NCBI RefSeq assembly: GCF_002211285.1
Contig: NZ_LOKX01000036.1
Span: 162,946-226,945, forward strand
Source: Rhizobium sp. R635
GTDB lineage: Bacteria > Pseudomonadota > Alphaproteobacteria > Rhizobiales > Rhizobiaceae
Length of the DNA stretch: 64,000 nucleotides
Direction of reading: 5' to 3'
Each line of letters opens with the position of its first letter. Position 1 is the stretch's first letter. The notes under the pieces were generated by a model. It was not told the origin of the DNA. It saw only the letters and a program-made list of their open reading frames with translations, and searched no databases. Position numbers and translations under genes: made by a program. Below are positions 9,199 to 17,587 of the stretch, piece after piece.

Positions 9199-10082
9199 CA
9201 GCCTCCCCTCTCTTCGCTGCGGATGATGTGGGTGAGATACCAGGCGATGAAGACGGCCATGATCACGAAGAGCACCGAGGCGATCGCCGCGCCATAGCCG
9301 AAGCGGTAGGAAAAGATCGACTGCTCGTACATCTGGTAGGCGAGCACCGAGGAGGAGCCGAACGGCCCGCCGGCGGTCATGACCGAGATCATGTCGAAGG
9401 AGCGCAGCGCGCCGACGACCGTCACGGCGATGGCGATGAACGTGACCTGCGTCAGCTGCGGCAGCACGATATGGCGCAGCATGTTCCAGCCCCTCGCCCC
9501 ATCGACGCGGCCCGCCCCGATCAGCTCTTCGCTTAAGTTATTGAGCCCGGCGAGGTAGAGCACCATGCAGAAGGTGATCTGCGGCCAGAGCGCGGCGATG
9601 ACGATCGCGAAGGTGACGAAATGTTCGTCGGAAAGCACGGCCGGCGCCACCGCCCCGAAAGCCCGGAAAATCAGCGCCAGCAGCCCGAACTCAGGCGTAT
9701 AGACCCAGGTGAAGACGACGCCCACCGTCACCGAGGCGAGCACCAGCGGAATGAAGAACAGCGATTTCAGAAAGCGCATGCCCGCGATTTTCTGGTTGAC
9801 CAAGAGCGCAATGGCGAGCCCGATCGGCGGTGCGGCCATGAACATGACGAGCCAGATCAGATTGTTCTTCAGCGACACGTAGAACTGCGGATCGTTGTAG
9901 AGCTCGACGTAATTGCCGAGCCCGATCCACACCATCGGCCCGAACCCGTCCCACTCGTGAAAACTGATCCACACGCTCCTGACCGCCGAGAGCAGGATGA
10001 CGGTGAAGAACAGCGCGATCGCAGGCGCGATGAGCAGAGTCGGAGTCAGCCACCACCGCTGGCGGCGCCATAATGTCTGCAT
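9198..10082 (-). CDS. Sugar ABC transporter permease, MalF/LacF type
   Basis: A 294-aa inner-membrane protein with six predicted membrane segments. The first is long (TPTLLIAPAIALFFTVILL). The EAA loop is GAGRVDGARGWNMLRHIVLPQL. The ATG has GAGG upstream. It is the first permease of the operon but is separated from the binding-protein gene by about 350 bases of palindromic repeats, which may lower its expression relative to the binding protein. Confidence 0.92.
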   Translation of the reverse strand: MQTLWRRQRWWLTPTLLIAPAIALFFTVILLSAVRSVWISFHEWDGFGPMVWIGLGNYVELYNDPQFYVSLKNNLIWLVMFMAAPPIGLAIALLVNQKIAGMRFLKSLFFIPLVLASVTVGVVFTWVYTPEFGLLALIFRAFGAVAPAVLSDEHFVTFAIVIAALWPQITFCMVLYLAGLNNLSEELIGAGRVDGARGWNMLRHIVLPQLTQVTFIAIAVTVVGALRSFDMISVMTAGGPFGSSSVLAYQMYEQSIFSYRFGYGAAIASVLFVIMAVFIAWYLTHIIRSEERGG

Positions 10083-10156
10083 GTCGAGAACCTCGTATTA
10101 TTCGTAGGGGCGTTGCCGCCCCTCAGCTTCTCACAAAGGCCGCCCCCCTCTTTTCG

Positions 10157-10236
10157 TCATGCTCGGGCTTGTCCCGAGCATCTAACCCCGTTCGATAGGG
10201 CAGCAGATCCTCGGCACAAGGCCGAGGATGACGTCG
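10157..10236. repeat. Palindromic repeat type III, first unit
   Basis: GTCATGCTCGGGCTTGTCCC, then CGAGCAT; further on CCTCGGCACAAGGCCGAGG ends in GATGACG. The unit holds two small hairpins and its ends are inverted (CGTCAT/ATGACG). It sits in the gap between the binding-protein and permease genes. Confidence 0.75.
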
Positions 10237-10310
10237 AGTTAAAGGCGGGCGTCGCCGGGAGTAAAGCGACGCCCTCTGTCTACCGACAAAGCCCGCCACC
10301 CCTTCCTTCG

Positions 10311-10395
10311 TCATGCTCGGGCTTGTGCCCCGAGCATCCAACCCCGGACCGATAGGGCAACAGATCCTCGGCACAAGGCCGAGGATGACGTCGAG
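10311..10395. repeat. Palindromic repeat type III, second unit
   Basis: A second near-identical copy in direct orientation about 75 bases after the first. It has a two-base insertion in the first hairpin (CTTGTGCCCCGAG) and small changes between the hairpins. A truncated third copy lies at 63135-63155, next to the IS element. Confidence 0.75.
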
Positions 10396-10431
10396 TAAGG
10401 AGCGCGCTTCGTCAGCAAACCGGCAGCAAGC

Positions 10432-11706
10432 TCAGATCTTATAAATCCGCTTCCGCGTCCCCTCGAGCCGCGTGAGGATCGCCTTGCGCCGGTCGGGCTT
10501 AGCCATGAACTCCTGGAAACCGACGAGGCCGGCCTGGGCCATGTCCGGATCGCTGTCGCGGTCGTAATATTGCGAGGCGCCCTGCACCGTCTTCATCGTC
10601 TCCACGGCGACGTTGACGAGCGGGTCCTTGCTCGCAGGCAGGTCGTGGCGCGGCGGCACGTTGCCGCCCGGCTCCAGATAGGCGGCCAGGTTTTCCGGCT
10701 TGTAGAAATAGGCGAGGAAATCGCGCGCGCCCTGCTTGTTCTTCGCCTTGGCGGGAATATGGACCGAATTGACCGAGAATTCCTCGAAATGGCCGATCTT
10801 GGGATCGAGCACCGGGAAAGTCGCGTAGGCAAGCTGCGGCAGGTCGGCTTCGGTGAAGGCCGAGCGCAGGAAGGCGCCGAGGTTCATCATGCCGGCCTTC
10901 TTCTGCGCCAGAAGTGCTGCGGCCTCCTGCCAGCCGAAGGAGGTATGGTTCGGGGTGAAGAAGCCCTTTGAAATCATCGCCTCCCACTGGTCGAAGACGG
11001 GGGTCAGCGCCGGATCGAGATAGCTCATCTCGCCGTTCATCAGCGCCATGTGCCTGTCGAGCCCGTTGATGCGCAGGTTCATCTGGTCGAACCAGCCGGC
11101 CGCCGGCCACAATTCCTTGGTGCCCATCGCAACCGGGGTGATGCCCGCCGCCTTGCACTTGTCACCATAGGCCATGAAGTCCTCGGCGGTCTTCGGCACG
11201 GTCAGGCCGTATTGATCGAACACGTCCTTGCGGTAGAACATGCCCCAGAGCGTGCCGCCCGTGGGCAGGCCGTATTGCTTGCCGTCATCGGTGACGGCGC
11301 CGGCCGTCGCACCCAGCACGTCCTTGTATTTTTCCTTCTCGAAAAGGTCGGAAATATCGTCGAACAAGCCGCGCTTGACGAAGGCGCGCATGCGGTTTCC
11401 GGAAAACCAGAAGCAGATGTCGGGCGCGCCGGCGACGAGATAGTTGCGGATCGCCGTCTTGTGCGCCTCGTGGTCCATATTGTTGACGACCACGTTGACG
11501 CCGGCCTCCTTGCCGAAGCCCGCCGCGATCGATTTCAGCGCATCGAGCGCCGCACCGTTGTTTTCCGAAGAGATGATCGTGACTTCCTGCGCCTGCGCGA
11601 TCGCAGGCATCGGAAAGCTGCCCGTCACCGCCGCAGCGGAGACGAGGCCCGCTCCCTTGAGAAAGGTTCTGCGGGTGGTTGCAGGAAATTGCTTCGAATA
11701 TGTCAT
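10432..11706 (-). CDS. Sugar ABC transporter solute-binding protein, LacE-like
   Basis: A 424-aa periplasmic binding protein of the extracellular solute-binding family 1. The start at 11706 follows GGGAGGA. It begins MTYSKQF with a twin-arginine-type leader (TTRRTFLKGAGLVSAAAV) and a likely cleavage after AIAQA, so export may go through Tat. The body has the usual two-lobe pattern. It is first in the operon and would deliver the disaccharide to the two permeases downstream. A longer frame to 11808 exists but lacks a ribosome site. Confidence 0.92.
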   Translation of the reverse strand: MTYSKQFPATTRRTFLKGAGLVSAAAVTGSFPMPAIAQAQEVTIISSENNGAALDALKSIAAGFGKEAGVNVVVNNMDHEAHKTAIRNYLVAGAPDICFWFSGNRMRAFVKRGLFDDISDLFEKEKYKDVLGATAGAVTDDGKQYGLPTGGTLWGMFYRKDVFDQYGLTVPKTAEDFMAYGDKCKAAGITPVAMGTKELWPAAGWFDQMNLRINGLDRHMALMNGEMSYLDPALTPVFDQWEAMISKGFFTPNHTSFGWQEAAALLAQKKAGMMNLGAFLRSAFTEADLPQLAYATFPVLDPKIGHFEEFSVNSVHIPAKAKNKQGARDFLAYFYKPENLAAYLEPGGNVPPRHDLPASKDPLVNVAVETMKTVQGASQYYDRDSDPDMAQAGLVGFQEFMAKPDRRKAILTRLEGTRKRIYKI

Positions 11707-11882
11707 TGAATTCCTCCCGGTTGATCGATCAACACCGCCCTCTTCCAGCGGCTCCTCCTTGAAGCCCGCCCGATCAGGCGCTCGACATGCCGACCCTCCA
11801 CGATGCAACGCCCCTAATCCGTTTGGCTCGTTCTGTTGATCGGCGGGCAGACTTATGCATAAATCAAACCGACCCGCAATAA

Positions 11883-11899
11883 TTAATTTACAAAATTAA
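11883..11899. promoter_or_regulatory. 17-bp palindrome, candidate ROK operator
   Basis: TTAATTT and AAATTAA are perfect complements around ACA. The site lies in the roughly 200-bp divergent region and ends against the ribosome site of the ROK gene. AT-rich palindromes like this are typical operators for NagC/XylR-type regulators. The link to the sugar operon is inferred from position. Confidence 0.55.
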
Positions 11900-11909
11900 G
11901 GAATGCAAA

Positions 11910-13121
11910 GTGAAGCTGAAAGGCGACCAGACCACGGCGAGAGCCATGAACCGACGCCTCATCCTCAACCTTCTCAGACGCGAAGGGCCGAGGAGCCGCG
12001 CCGATATCGCAACCGTGATCGGCTTGAGCCCCGCCGCCGTCACCTTCGTCGTCGCCGATCTCTTGGAAGAGGGTATCGTCACCGAGGGCAAGGCCGTGCC
12101 CGGCCCGGCCGGCCGCCGGCCGATCCCGGTCGAGATCAATTACGAGCATTCGCTCGCCGTCGGCTTCAAGCTGATGGTGGATTCGGTGGAGTGCGTGGCG
12201 ACCGATCTCGCCACCAATCCCGTCGCCGCCATGCGCGTCGATCTGAAGGGCCACGATCCGGATTATGTCGCCGATCTCCTGGCGGCCACCGTGCCCGAAC
12301 TGGTGAAGCTCGCCGGCCGGCCGAAAGCCAAGCTCGCCGGCATCGGCATCTCCATGCCCGGCGTCATCAACCACGAACAGACCGCCTGCGTGCGCAGCCA
12401 CCGCTTCCAATGGGACAACGTTCCGCTGGCCTCGCTGCTGGCTGCCCGCGTCCATGTGCCGGTCTGGCTGGAGGACGACACCAACGCCTACGCCATCGCC
12501 CAGCAGCTTTTCGGCCTCGGCCGCCAGCACCGCAACATGGCCGTGCTCGCCGTCGGCGTCGGCATCAGCTGTGCGCTTGTTATCGACGGCAAGCTCTATC
12601 GCGGCGCCAATGGTGCGGCCGGCAAATTCGGCCACACGCTGTTCGAAGAGAACGGCCGCCTCTGCGAATGCGGCAAGCGCGGCTGCCTGATGGCCTATCA
12701 CTCCGAACTCTCGATGCTGCGCCGCTGGCGTGAAGCGACCGGCCGCGGCGAAGAACTCGGCCTCCCCCAACTCTGCGAAGCCCTCGCCGCAGGCGACGCC
12801 ACCGCCACCGCCCTCGTCGCCGCTTCCGGCCGCGGCATCGGCACGGCACTCGCCAACCTCGTCAACATCACCGACCCCGAAGTCATCGTCGCCGGCGGCG
12901 AAGCCGTCTCCCTCGGCGATCCCTTCCTCACGCCCCTGCGCGAAGCCCTCGCCGCCCGAACCTTCCGCACCGCCCCACCGCTGCTGCCCGACTGGGAGGA
13001 CAACTCCTGGGCAAGAGGTGCTGCGGCGCTGGTAACGCAGAAGATCTTCGACTTCGAGTCATCGGGCGGCGTGACGGATATTGCGACGCTTGGCGCGAGA
13101 GGCTCGACCTCGGCGGCTTGA
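11910..13121 (+). CDS. ROK-family transcriptional regulator
   Basis: A 403-aa NagC/XylR-type regulator, GTG start with AAGGA upstream. A winged helix-turn-helix covers about residues 12-62 (RSRADIATVIGLSPAAVTFVV), followed by a sugar-kinase-fold ROK domain. The Zn-binding ROK signature is intact (CECGKRGCL) and the EDDTNAYA region fits the sugar site. It is divergent from the lactose-type operon, so it most likely represses that operon until the sugar or a derivative binds. Confidence 0.9.
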   Translation: MKLKGDQTTARAMNRRLILNLLRREGPRSRADIATVIGLSPAAVTFVVADLLEEGIVTEGKAVPGPAGRRPIPVEINYEHSLAVGFKLMVDSVECVATDLATNPVAAMRVDLKGHDPDYVADLLAATVPELVKLAGRPKAKLAGIGISMPGVINHEQTACVRSHRFQWDNVPLASLLAARVHVPVWLEDDTNAYAIAQQLFGLGRQHRNMAVLAVGVGISCALVIDGKLYRGANGAAGKFGHTLFEENGRLCECGKRGCLMAYHSELSMLRRWREATGRGEELGLPQLCEALAAGDATATALVAASGRGIGTALANLVNITDPEVIVAGGEAVSLGDPFLTPLREALAARTFRTAPPLLPDWEDNSWARGAAALVTQKIFDFESSGGVTDIATLGARGSTSAA

Positions 13122-13160
13122 TGAGAAGGCGACAGAGTTTCCCCCGACGGGTCCTACCAA

Positions 13161-13329
13161 GCAGCCCCCTCATCCGCCTGCCGGCACCTTCTCCCCGCTG
13201 GGGAGAAGAGACTTGTGGCACTGCCGAATACACATCCAAACGACAGCGGTAAACTGGAAGCGAGGCGCTGCCACGAATCTCTTCTCCCCAGCGGGGAGAA
13301 GGTGCCGGCAGGCGGATGAGGGGGCCGCG
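13161..13329. repeat. RIME-like palindromic repeat, copy B
   Basis: Near-perfect arms: CCCCTCATCCGCCTGCCGG on the left and CCGGCAGGCGGATGAGGGG on the right, each followed inwards by a CTTCTCCCCxGCGGGGAG block. It fills most of the gap between the ROK and DUF2277 genes; nothing else is seen there. Confidence 0.8.
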
Positions 13330-13408
13330 ATTGCCCCGTTGCAATTCACCTCCACCCAACTACCTTTTTGGTATCAGGCCACTCAAGACAAACGACCGCG
13401 AGCAAACC

Positions 13409-13675
13409 ATGTGCCGAAACATAAAACCTCTGTTCAATTTCGACCCACCGGCGACGGACGACGAGGTCCATGATGCCGCGCTCCAGTTCGTGCGCAAGCT
13501 CAGCGGAGCGACCAAGCCGTCGAAGCGCAATGAGGCCGCGTTCGAGCGCGCGGTCAGTTCGATCGCCGCCTGCGCCCGCGAACTGATCGATTCATTGGAG
13601 ACCTCTCAACCACCTCGCGACCGCGAGGAAGTCGCGGCGAAGGCGCGGGCGAAAAACGCGGTCCGGTTCGCCTGA
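13409..13675 (+). CDS. DUF2277 family protein
   Basis: An 88-aa protein beginning MCRNIKPLFNF, the hallmark of DUF2277, with LQFVRKLSG, KPSKRNEAAFERAV and a C-terminal PPRDREEVAAKARAK. The family is small, cytosolic and of unknown function. An in-frame extension to 13316 would read into the RIME repeat and is rejected. No obvious operon partner. Confidence 0.88.
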   Translation: MCRNIKPLFNFDPPATDDEVHDAALQFVRKLSGATKPSKRNEAAFERAVSSIAACARELIDSLETSQPPRDREEVAAKARAKNAVRFA

Positions 13676-13795
13676 CCCGCAGATACATTCGCTTACAAAA
13701 ACCCAGATTTCCCGACACATGCCTGGTTCATTCATCGGCTGAAATGTCATCGCGGCCAACGAGCCGGCAATGGTCAGTTCAGGAAGGATGACACG

Positions 13796-14182
13796 ATGAA
13801 AATGATCCAGGCGATAACACTCGCCCTTCTCCTCGGCACGGCTGCGGCAGCGCATGCGGAGCAGCCGCTGCAGCGCACCGATCTCGTCAGCGGCGATATC
13901 GACGTGCCCGGCCACGCAGCCGTGCAGGTGCGTGTCGATTTCGCGCCCGGCGTTCTCGCGCCGCGACACGCGCATCCGGGCGAAGAGATCGCCTACGTTC
14001 TGGAGGGCGTGCTGGAATACAAGCTCGACGGCCGGGAGCCGGTGATCCTCGAGGCCGGCCAGTCCCTGTTCATTCCCTCCGGCGTGGTGCATTCGGCCAG
14101 GAACGTCGGCGACGGCAAGGCATCCGAGCTGGCGACCTATGTCGTGCGCAAGGACGAGGCGCTGGTCGTGCCCGCCAACTGA
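13796..14182 (+). CDS. Secreted cupin-domain protein
   Basis: A 128-aa protein with a signal peptide (MKMIQAITLALLLGTAAAAHA) and a single small cupin barrel. The metal-site motifs are H-H-E in RHAHPGEEIAYVLEG and the later His in IPSGVVHSARNVG. The start has AGGAAGG upstream. Single-domain periplasmic cupins bind a metal or small ligand; the substrate here is unknown. A degraded copy of its last codons lies beyond the convergent hydrolase gene at about 15132. Confidence 0.85.
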   Translation: MKMIQAITLALLLGTAAAAHAEQPLQRTDLVSGDIDVPGHAAVQVRVDFAPGVLAPRHAHPGEEIAYVLEGVLEYKLDGREPVILEAGQSLFIPSGVVHSARNVGDGKASELATYVVRKDEALVVPAN

Positions 14183-14194
14183 GCCTTGCACTCT

Positions 14195-15034
14195 CTAGAG
14201 ATACTTTCGCAGGAAGGTGCGAACGCTGCCGATGGATTTTGCGGCGGCGTTCGGATTGTATTTTTCGATATGACCCAGCACCCTCCTTCCGGCGCGGAAT
14301 TCCGGGGCGTCGAAATTGTGGTAGGTGCCCTGATAGATGTTGAGCTCGATGGGCGCGCCATCGTCACCAAGGGAGGCGAGCCTTTTCCGGCATTGGTCGG
14401 CGGGGCTCCAATTGTCTCGATCGCCGGTCAAGATCAGGGTCGGCACCGTCGCCTCGCCCTGAGTTGCCGCGCAGCGCGGATAGTAGGCGACCGCCGCCTT
14501 GAACTTGCGGTCCATGAGCTGTTCGTTGCCTTGGATTTTCGTCCCGTCCAGCGTTACGGTGCCGCCCGTCGAAAAACCCATCAAGGCGACGCGCCTGATA
14601 TCGACGAAGCTCGCTTTCGACAGATAATCCAGGGCTCCATAGGCGTCGAAGACACGATCGGGAAGAGAGCGCTGGCAGGCGTCCATGATGTTGCGGGTGG
14701 TGAAGCTGTCGACGATGAGCACGACGTAACCCCAGGAAACCAGCCGTTTCGGCCAAAGGTCTTTGACGCTCGAACGCATGCCCTCGCATCCATGCAGGAG
14801 AACGACTGCCGGGAAAGGGCCATCTCCCCGCGGGCGAGACACGTAACCGAGCAATGGCGTCCCTTGCGGTTGAGGGAGAGTTTCCGCCTGTTCTTTCGCC
14901 TTGCGTATTCGAAAGGGGCTCAGCTTGACCGGCGCGCTTTCGAAGCGCACCAGTTCGTCGGCATAGAGCGGGCCAGCATGTGGCACGATGCCGAGACAGA
15001 TGGCAAAACAGAAGCAAAATCTCGCGATTTGCAC
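14195..15034 (-). CDS. Secreted dienelactone-hydrolase-family alpha/beta hydrolase
   Basis: A 279-aa alpha/beta hydrolase with an N-terminal signal peptide (cleavage near LYADE). The oxyanion region is VVLLHGCEG, the nucleophile elbow GFSTGG, the acid Asp in GDRDNWSP, and the catalytic His in YHNFDAP. Dienelactone-hydrolase-like proteins cleave esters or lactones; the natural substrate is not known. It is convergent with the cupin gene (12-bp gap) and lies between that gene and the duplicated cupin 3' fragment. Confidence 0.85.
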   Translation of the reverse strand: MQIARFCFCFAICLGIVPHAGPLYADELVRFESAPVKLSPFRIRKAKEQAETLPQPQGTPLLGYVSRPRGDGPFPAVVLLHGCEGMRSSVKDLWPKRLVSWGYVVLIVDSFTTRNIMDACQRSLPDRVFDAYGALDYLSKASFVDIRRVALMGFSTGGTVTLDGTKIQGNEQLMDRKFKAAVAYYPRCAATQGEATVPTLILTGDRDNWSPADQCRKRLASLGDDGAPIELNIYQGTYHNFDAPEFRAGRRVLGHIEKYNPNAAAKSIGSVRTFLRKYL

Positions 15035-15131
15035 TGAACTACCCTCGACCGGATTGTATCACGTGGCGAGCGGACTTGCGTTCGGCATCGCCTCGAGGCA
15101 GGTTAGCCGAATATCGGCAAATGCGCCATCG

Positions 15132-15178
15132 GCTGGCGACTTATGTCGTGCGCAAGGGCGAGGCGTTGCCAAGTGAGG
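15132..15178 (+). pseudogene. Remnant copy of the cupin 3' end
   Basis: This stretch reads LATYVVRKGEAL, almost the same as LATYVVRKDEAL near the cupin C-terminus (14130-14165), with DNA identity broken by a few substitutions. Upstream similarity fades fast and there is no complete gene. It looks like debris of a second cupin copy or of a rearrangement involving the hydrolase gene. Confidence 0.55.
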
Positions 15179-15210
15179 CTGCGTCGGAGGGTGTCGCGAC
15201 CTGCGAAGGT

Positions 15211-15430
15211 GTGCCGTGTGGCCCCCTCATCCGACTCTTCGGGCTACCTTCTCCCCGCTGGGGAGAAGGGACTTGCGGCACTGCCGCATTCACATTCAAG
15301 CGACGGTAGATCGAAAGCTGGACGCCGCCACGAAATCTCTTCTCCCCAGCGGGGGTCCGAAGGACGGGTGAGACCCGTGGCTCACCCAGGTCGGTGGCGG
15401 CAGCCGGATGAGGGGGCCTCGCGGCACACC
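15211..15430. repeat. RIME-like palindromic repeat, copy C with inserted module
   Basis: The outer arms match the other copies (GCCCCCTCATCCGACT on the left, GCAGCCGGATGAGGGGGCC on the right). The right arm is interrupted at about 15354-15400 by a block that holds its own hairpin (GGGTGAGACCCGTGGCTCACCC). The same block in the other orientation occurs in copy D. Confidence 0.8.
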
Positions 15431-15472
15431 CTACCCTATCTCAACTCACGCCACGCGACAGGTCATACACCC

Positions 15473-17104
15473 TCAAAACTCATCCCACTGCCCGCTCGCC
15501 AGCGCCGCATTGCCCTGCGTCGGATACGCCCTGGCCACCTTTGCCCGGAGATCGCGCGCCGGAGAGCCGGTTTCCGCCGGCCTTGCCGGCGCCGGTCTGC
15601 GGAATGCGCTTGTCTTGTCGATGTTGAATTCGGCGAGCATGGCGGCGATCCGGCTGATCTCGCGCACCAGCGCGTGGCTTGCAGCGGTGGATTCCTCCAC
15701 CATGGCGGCGTTCTTCTGGGTGCCCTGGTCCATGGCGTTGACGGCCATGTTGATCTCGGCGAGCGCGGTCGCCTGTTCGCGCGCGGCCTCGACGATCGAG
15801 CCGATGTGGCGGTCGATCTCCTTGACCTCGTCGACGATGACGCTCAGCGCCTCGCCCGTCTCGCCGACCAGCGAAACGCCCGTCTTCACGTGCTCGCCTG
15901 ATGTGTTGATCAGTTCCTTGATCTCCTTTGCCGCCTTGGCCGAGCGCTGGGCGAGCTCGCGCACTTCCTGGGCGACGACGGCAAAGCCCTTGCCGGCCTC
16001 GCCGGCGCGCGCGGCTTCCACGCCGGCATTCAGCGCCAGCAGGTTGGTCTGGAAGGCGATCTCGTCGATCACGCCGATGATGCTGGATATTTCGCGCGAG
16101 GAACTGTCGATCGCGCCCATCGCGGTGACCGCCCGCTCGACGATCTGGCCGGATTTTTCCGCGCCCGTGCGCGCCCTTGCGACCAACTGGCCCGCCTCTT
16201 CCGCGCGCCGGCTGGAATCCTTGACTGTCGTGGTGATCTCTTCGAGTGCGGCTGCCGTCTCCTCGATGGAGGCCGCCTGCTGCTCCGTGCGCTTGGCAAG
16301 GTCGTCGGCGGCCGAGCGGATCTCCTGCGAGCCGGCATTGATCTGCGAAGCGGCGCCATCGATCTCGCGGATCGTGCCCGTCAACTGCTCCAGCGCATGG
16401 TTGAAATCATCGCGCAGCCGGTGATAGGCGGCGGGCAGCTCGTCGGTGATGCGGTAGCTGATATCCTTGGCGACGATGGCGGCCATCGCCTTGCCGAAAC
16501 AGTCGCTGACCAGCTTCTGTTCGCTGGCAATCGCGTCGGCCTGCGCCTTCTGCTTGGCGACCTCGGCCTCGTCGATATAGACCGAAATGGCAAGATCCAT
16601 ATCGAGCATCGCGGCCTTGACCAGGCTTGCCAGCGCCTTGCCGAACTCCGCCGGTTTCATCGTCTTGCGGGAGAACATCCCCTGCGGAAACATCTCCTCG
16701 ACCGCGCTCCGGATCAGGTGATCGACGATGATCGCGTAGCCGCCGATATACCACCTCGGCTCCAGGCCGATGCGCGCATGAACGGTGCCGATGGTGCGGA
16801 CCTTGCCGACATAATCCTCGCTGAAATTGCCGTCCGAAATATTGGCCCAATGCCCCATCTGGGCGCCCTTGGCCCGGGCGATGTGCTCGTCGGAGGAAAA
16901 GAAGCGCTTGACCTCGGGGCTGTTGCGCAGCTGCGCATAGAACTTGTCGAGACCACGCGGCAGCTCGCGCTCGATCAGCGCTTTCAGCGAACGGATGCCG
17001 GCGCGCCCCTGCTCGTCGAGCTCCATGAATTCGAGGCGGCGCTCGATATTCTGGTTTTTCGACTGAGCCTGATCACCCCTATGCGCATGGGAAAAGTTCT
17101 GCAT
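15473..17104 (-). CDS. Globin-coupled methyl-accepting chemotaxis protein (HemAT-like aerotaxis receptor)
   Basis: A 543-aa soluble chemoreceptor. Residues about 25-185 form a protoglobin/globin-coupled sensor domain with proximal haem His109 in TVHARIGLEPRWYI. A HAMP-like linker follows, then the signalling domain whose hairpin tip reads IGVIDEIAFQTNLLALNAGVEAARAGE. There are no membrane segments. The family senses O2 and controls CheA. The chain ends in QWDEF, fitting the aromatic-x-x-aromatic pattern of CheR/CheB-tethering pentapeptides. The start follows GAGGG. No other che genes are in the window. Confidence 0.92.
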   Translation of the reverse strand: MQNFSHAHRGDQAQSKNQNIERRLEFMELDEQGRAGIRSLKALIERELPRGLDKFYAQLRNSPEVKRFFSSDEHIARAKGAQMGHWANISDGNFSEDYVGKVRTIGTVHARIGLEPRWYIGGYAIIVDHLIRSAVEEMFPQGMFSRKTMKPAEFGKALASLVKAAMLDMDLAISVYIDEAEVAKQKAQADAIASEQKLVSDCFGKAMAAIVAKDISYRITDELPAAYHRLRDDFNHALEQLTGTIREIDGAASQINAGSQEIRSAADDLAKRTEQQAASIEETAAALEEITTTVKDSSRRAEEAGQLVARARTGAEKSGQIVERAVTAMGAIDSSSREISSIIGVIDEIAFQTNLLALNAGVEAARAGEAGKGFAVVAQEVRELAQRSAKAAKEIKELINTSGEHVKTGVSLVGETGEALSVIVDEVKEIDRHIGSIVEAAREQATALAEINMAVNAMDQGTQKNAAMVEESTAASHALVREISRIAAMLAEFNIDKTSAFRRPAPARPAETGSPARDLRAKVARAYPTQGNAALASGQWDEF

Positions 17105-17400
17105 GAATCCCTCTTGAAACAGAATTTCTCGAACGATGCGGCGCGGGCTCCAGCTTCCAATCCAGTGCCCGCGCCTCTCGAACTAAAGTCGAATTGATGG
17201 CCGCATGGTTGACAAAGGGTAAACGGCCTTGGCAGACCGCAATGATGCGGCGCTAAATGGATAGAAGTGCGGGTTTTGGATGCCGCCTCGATGTAAGTGT
17301 GGCCGCGATAGCGGACGAGTGTCCGGCCTCGTGGATGGCGACGTTTTTGGGATTCAACGGCTTAAGTCCATGCCAGCAACGCGTCGTTCGATGTGCGTGC

Positions 17401-17440
17401 GGCCCCGAAGGGTCGGATGAGGGGGCCACACGGCACGCCC
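17401..17440. repeat. Half RIME-like repeat
   Basis: Only the right arm (GGTCGGATGAGGGGGCCACA, then CGGCACGCCC) is present, without a left arm. It is a solo fragment in the 480-bp gap between the chemoreceptor and the next gene. I see no gene or promoter of note in the rest of that gap. Confidence 0.65.
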
Positions 17441-17587
17441 TTCTTAATTCGAGGAGCGCAAGATCAATCAAAACCCACCACTTCCCCGTGCCATCCCCTT
17501 GCCGCGCACGCAGCAGCCGCCTATCCTCCGGCCGGCGGTCGCGCCCCATGTCAGGGGCTGCATTTGGGGAACCGCAAGGATTTGACG

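Noticed and set aside
8278..9297. 339-aa frame opposite a permease gene
   Set aside because: Rich in Arg/Asp/His, no fold signals, opposite a confident permease.
11883..12770. 295-aa minus-strand frame opposite the ROK gene
   Set aside because: The ROK frame has all family motifs; the opposite frame has none.
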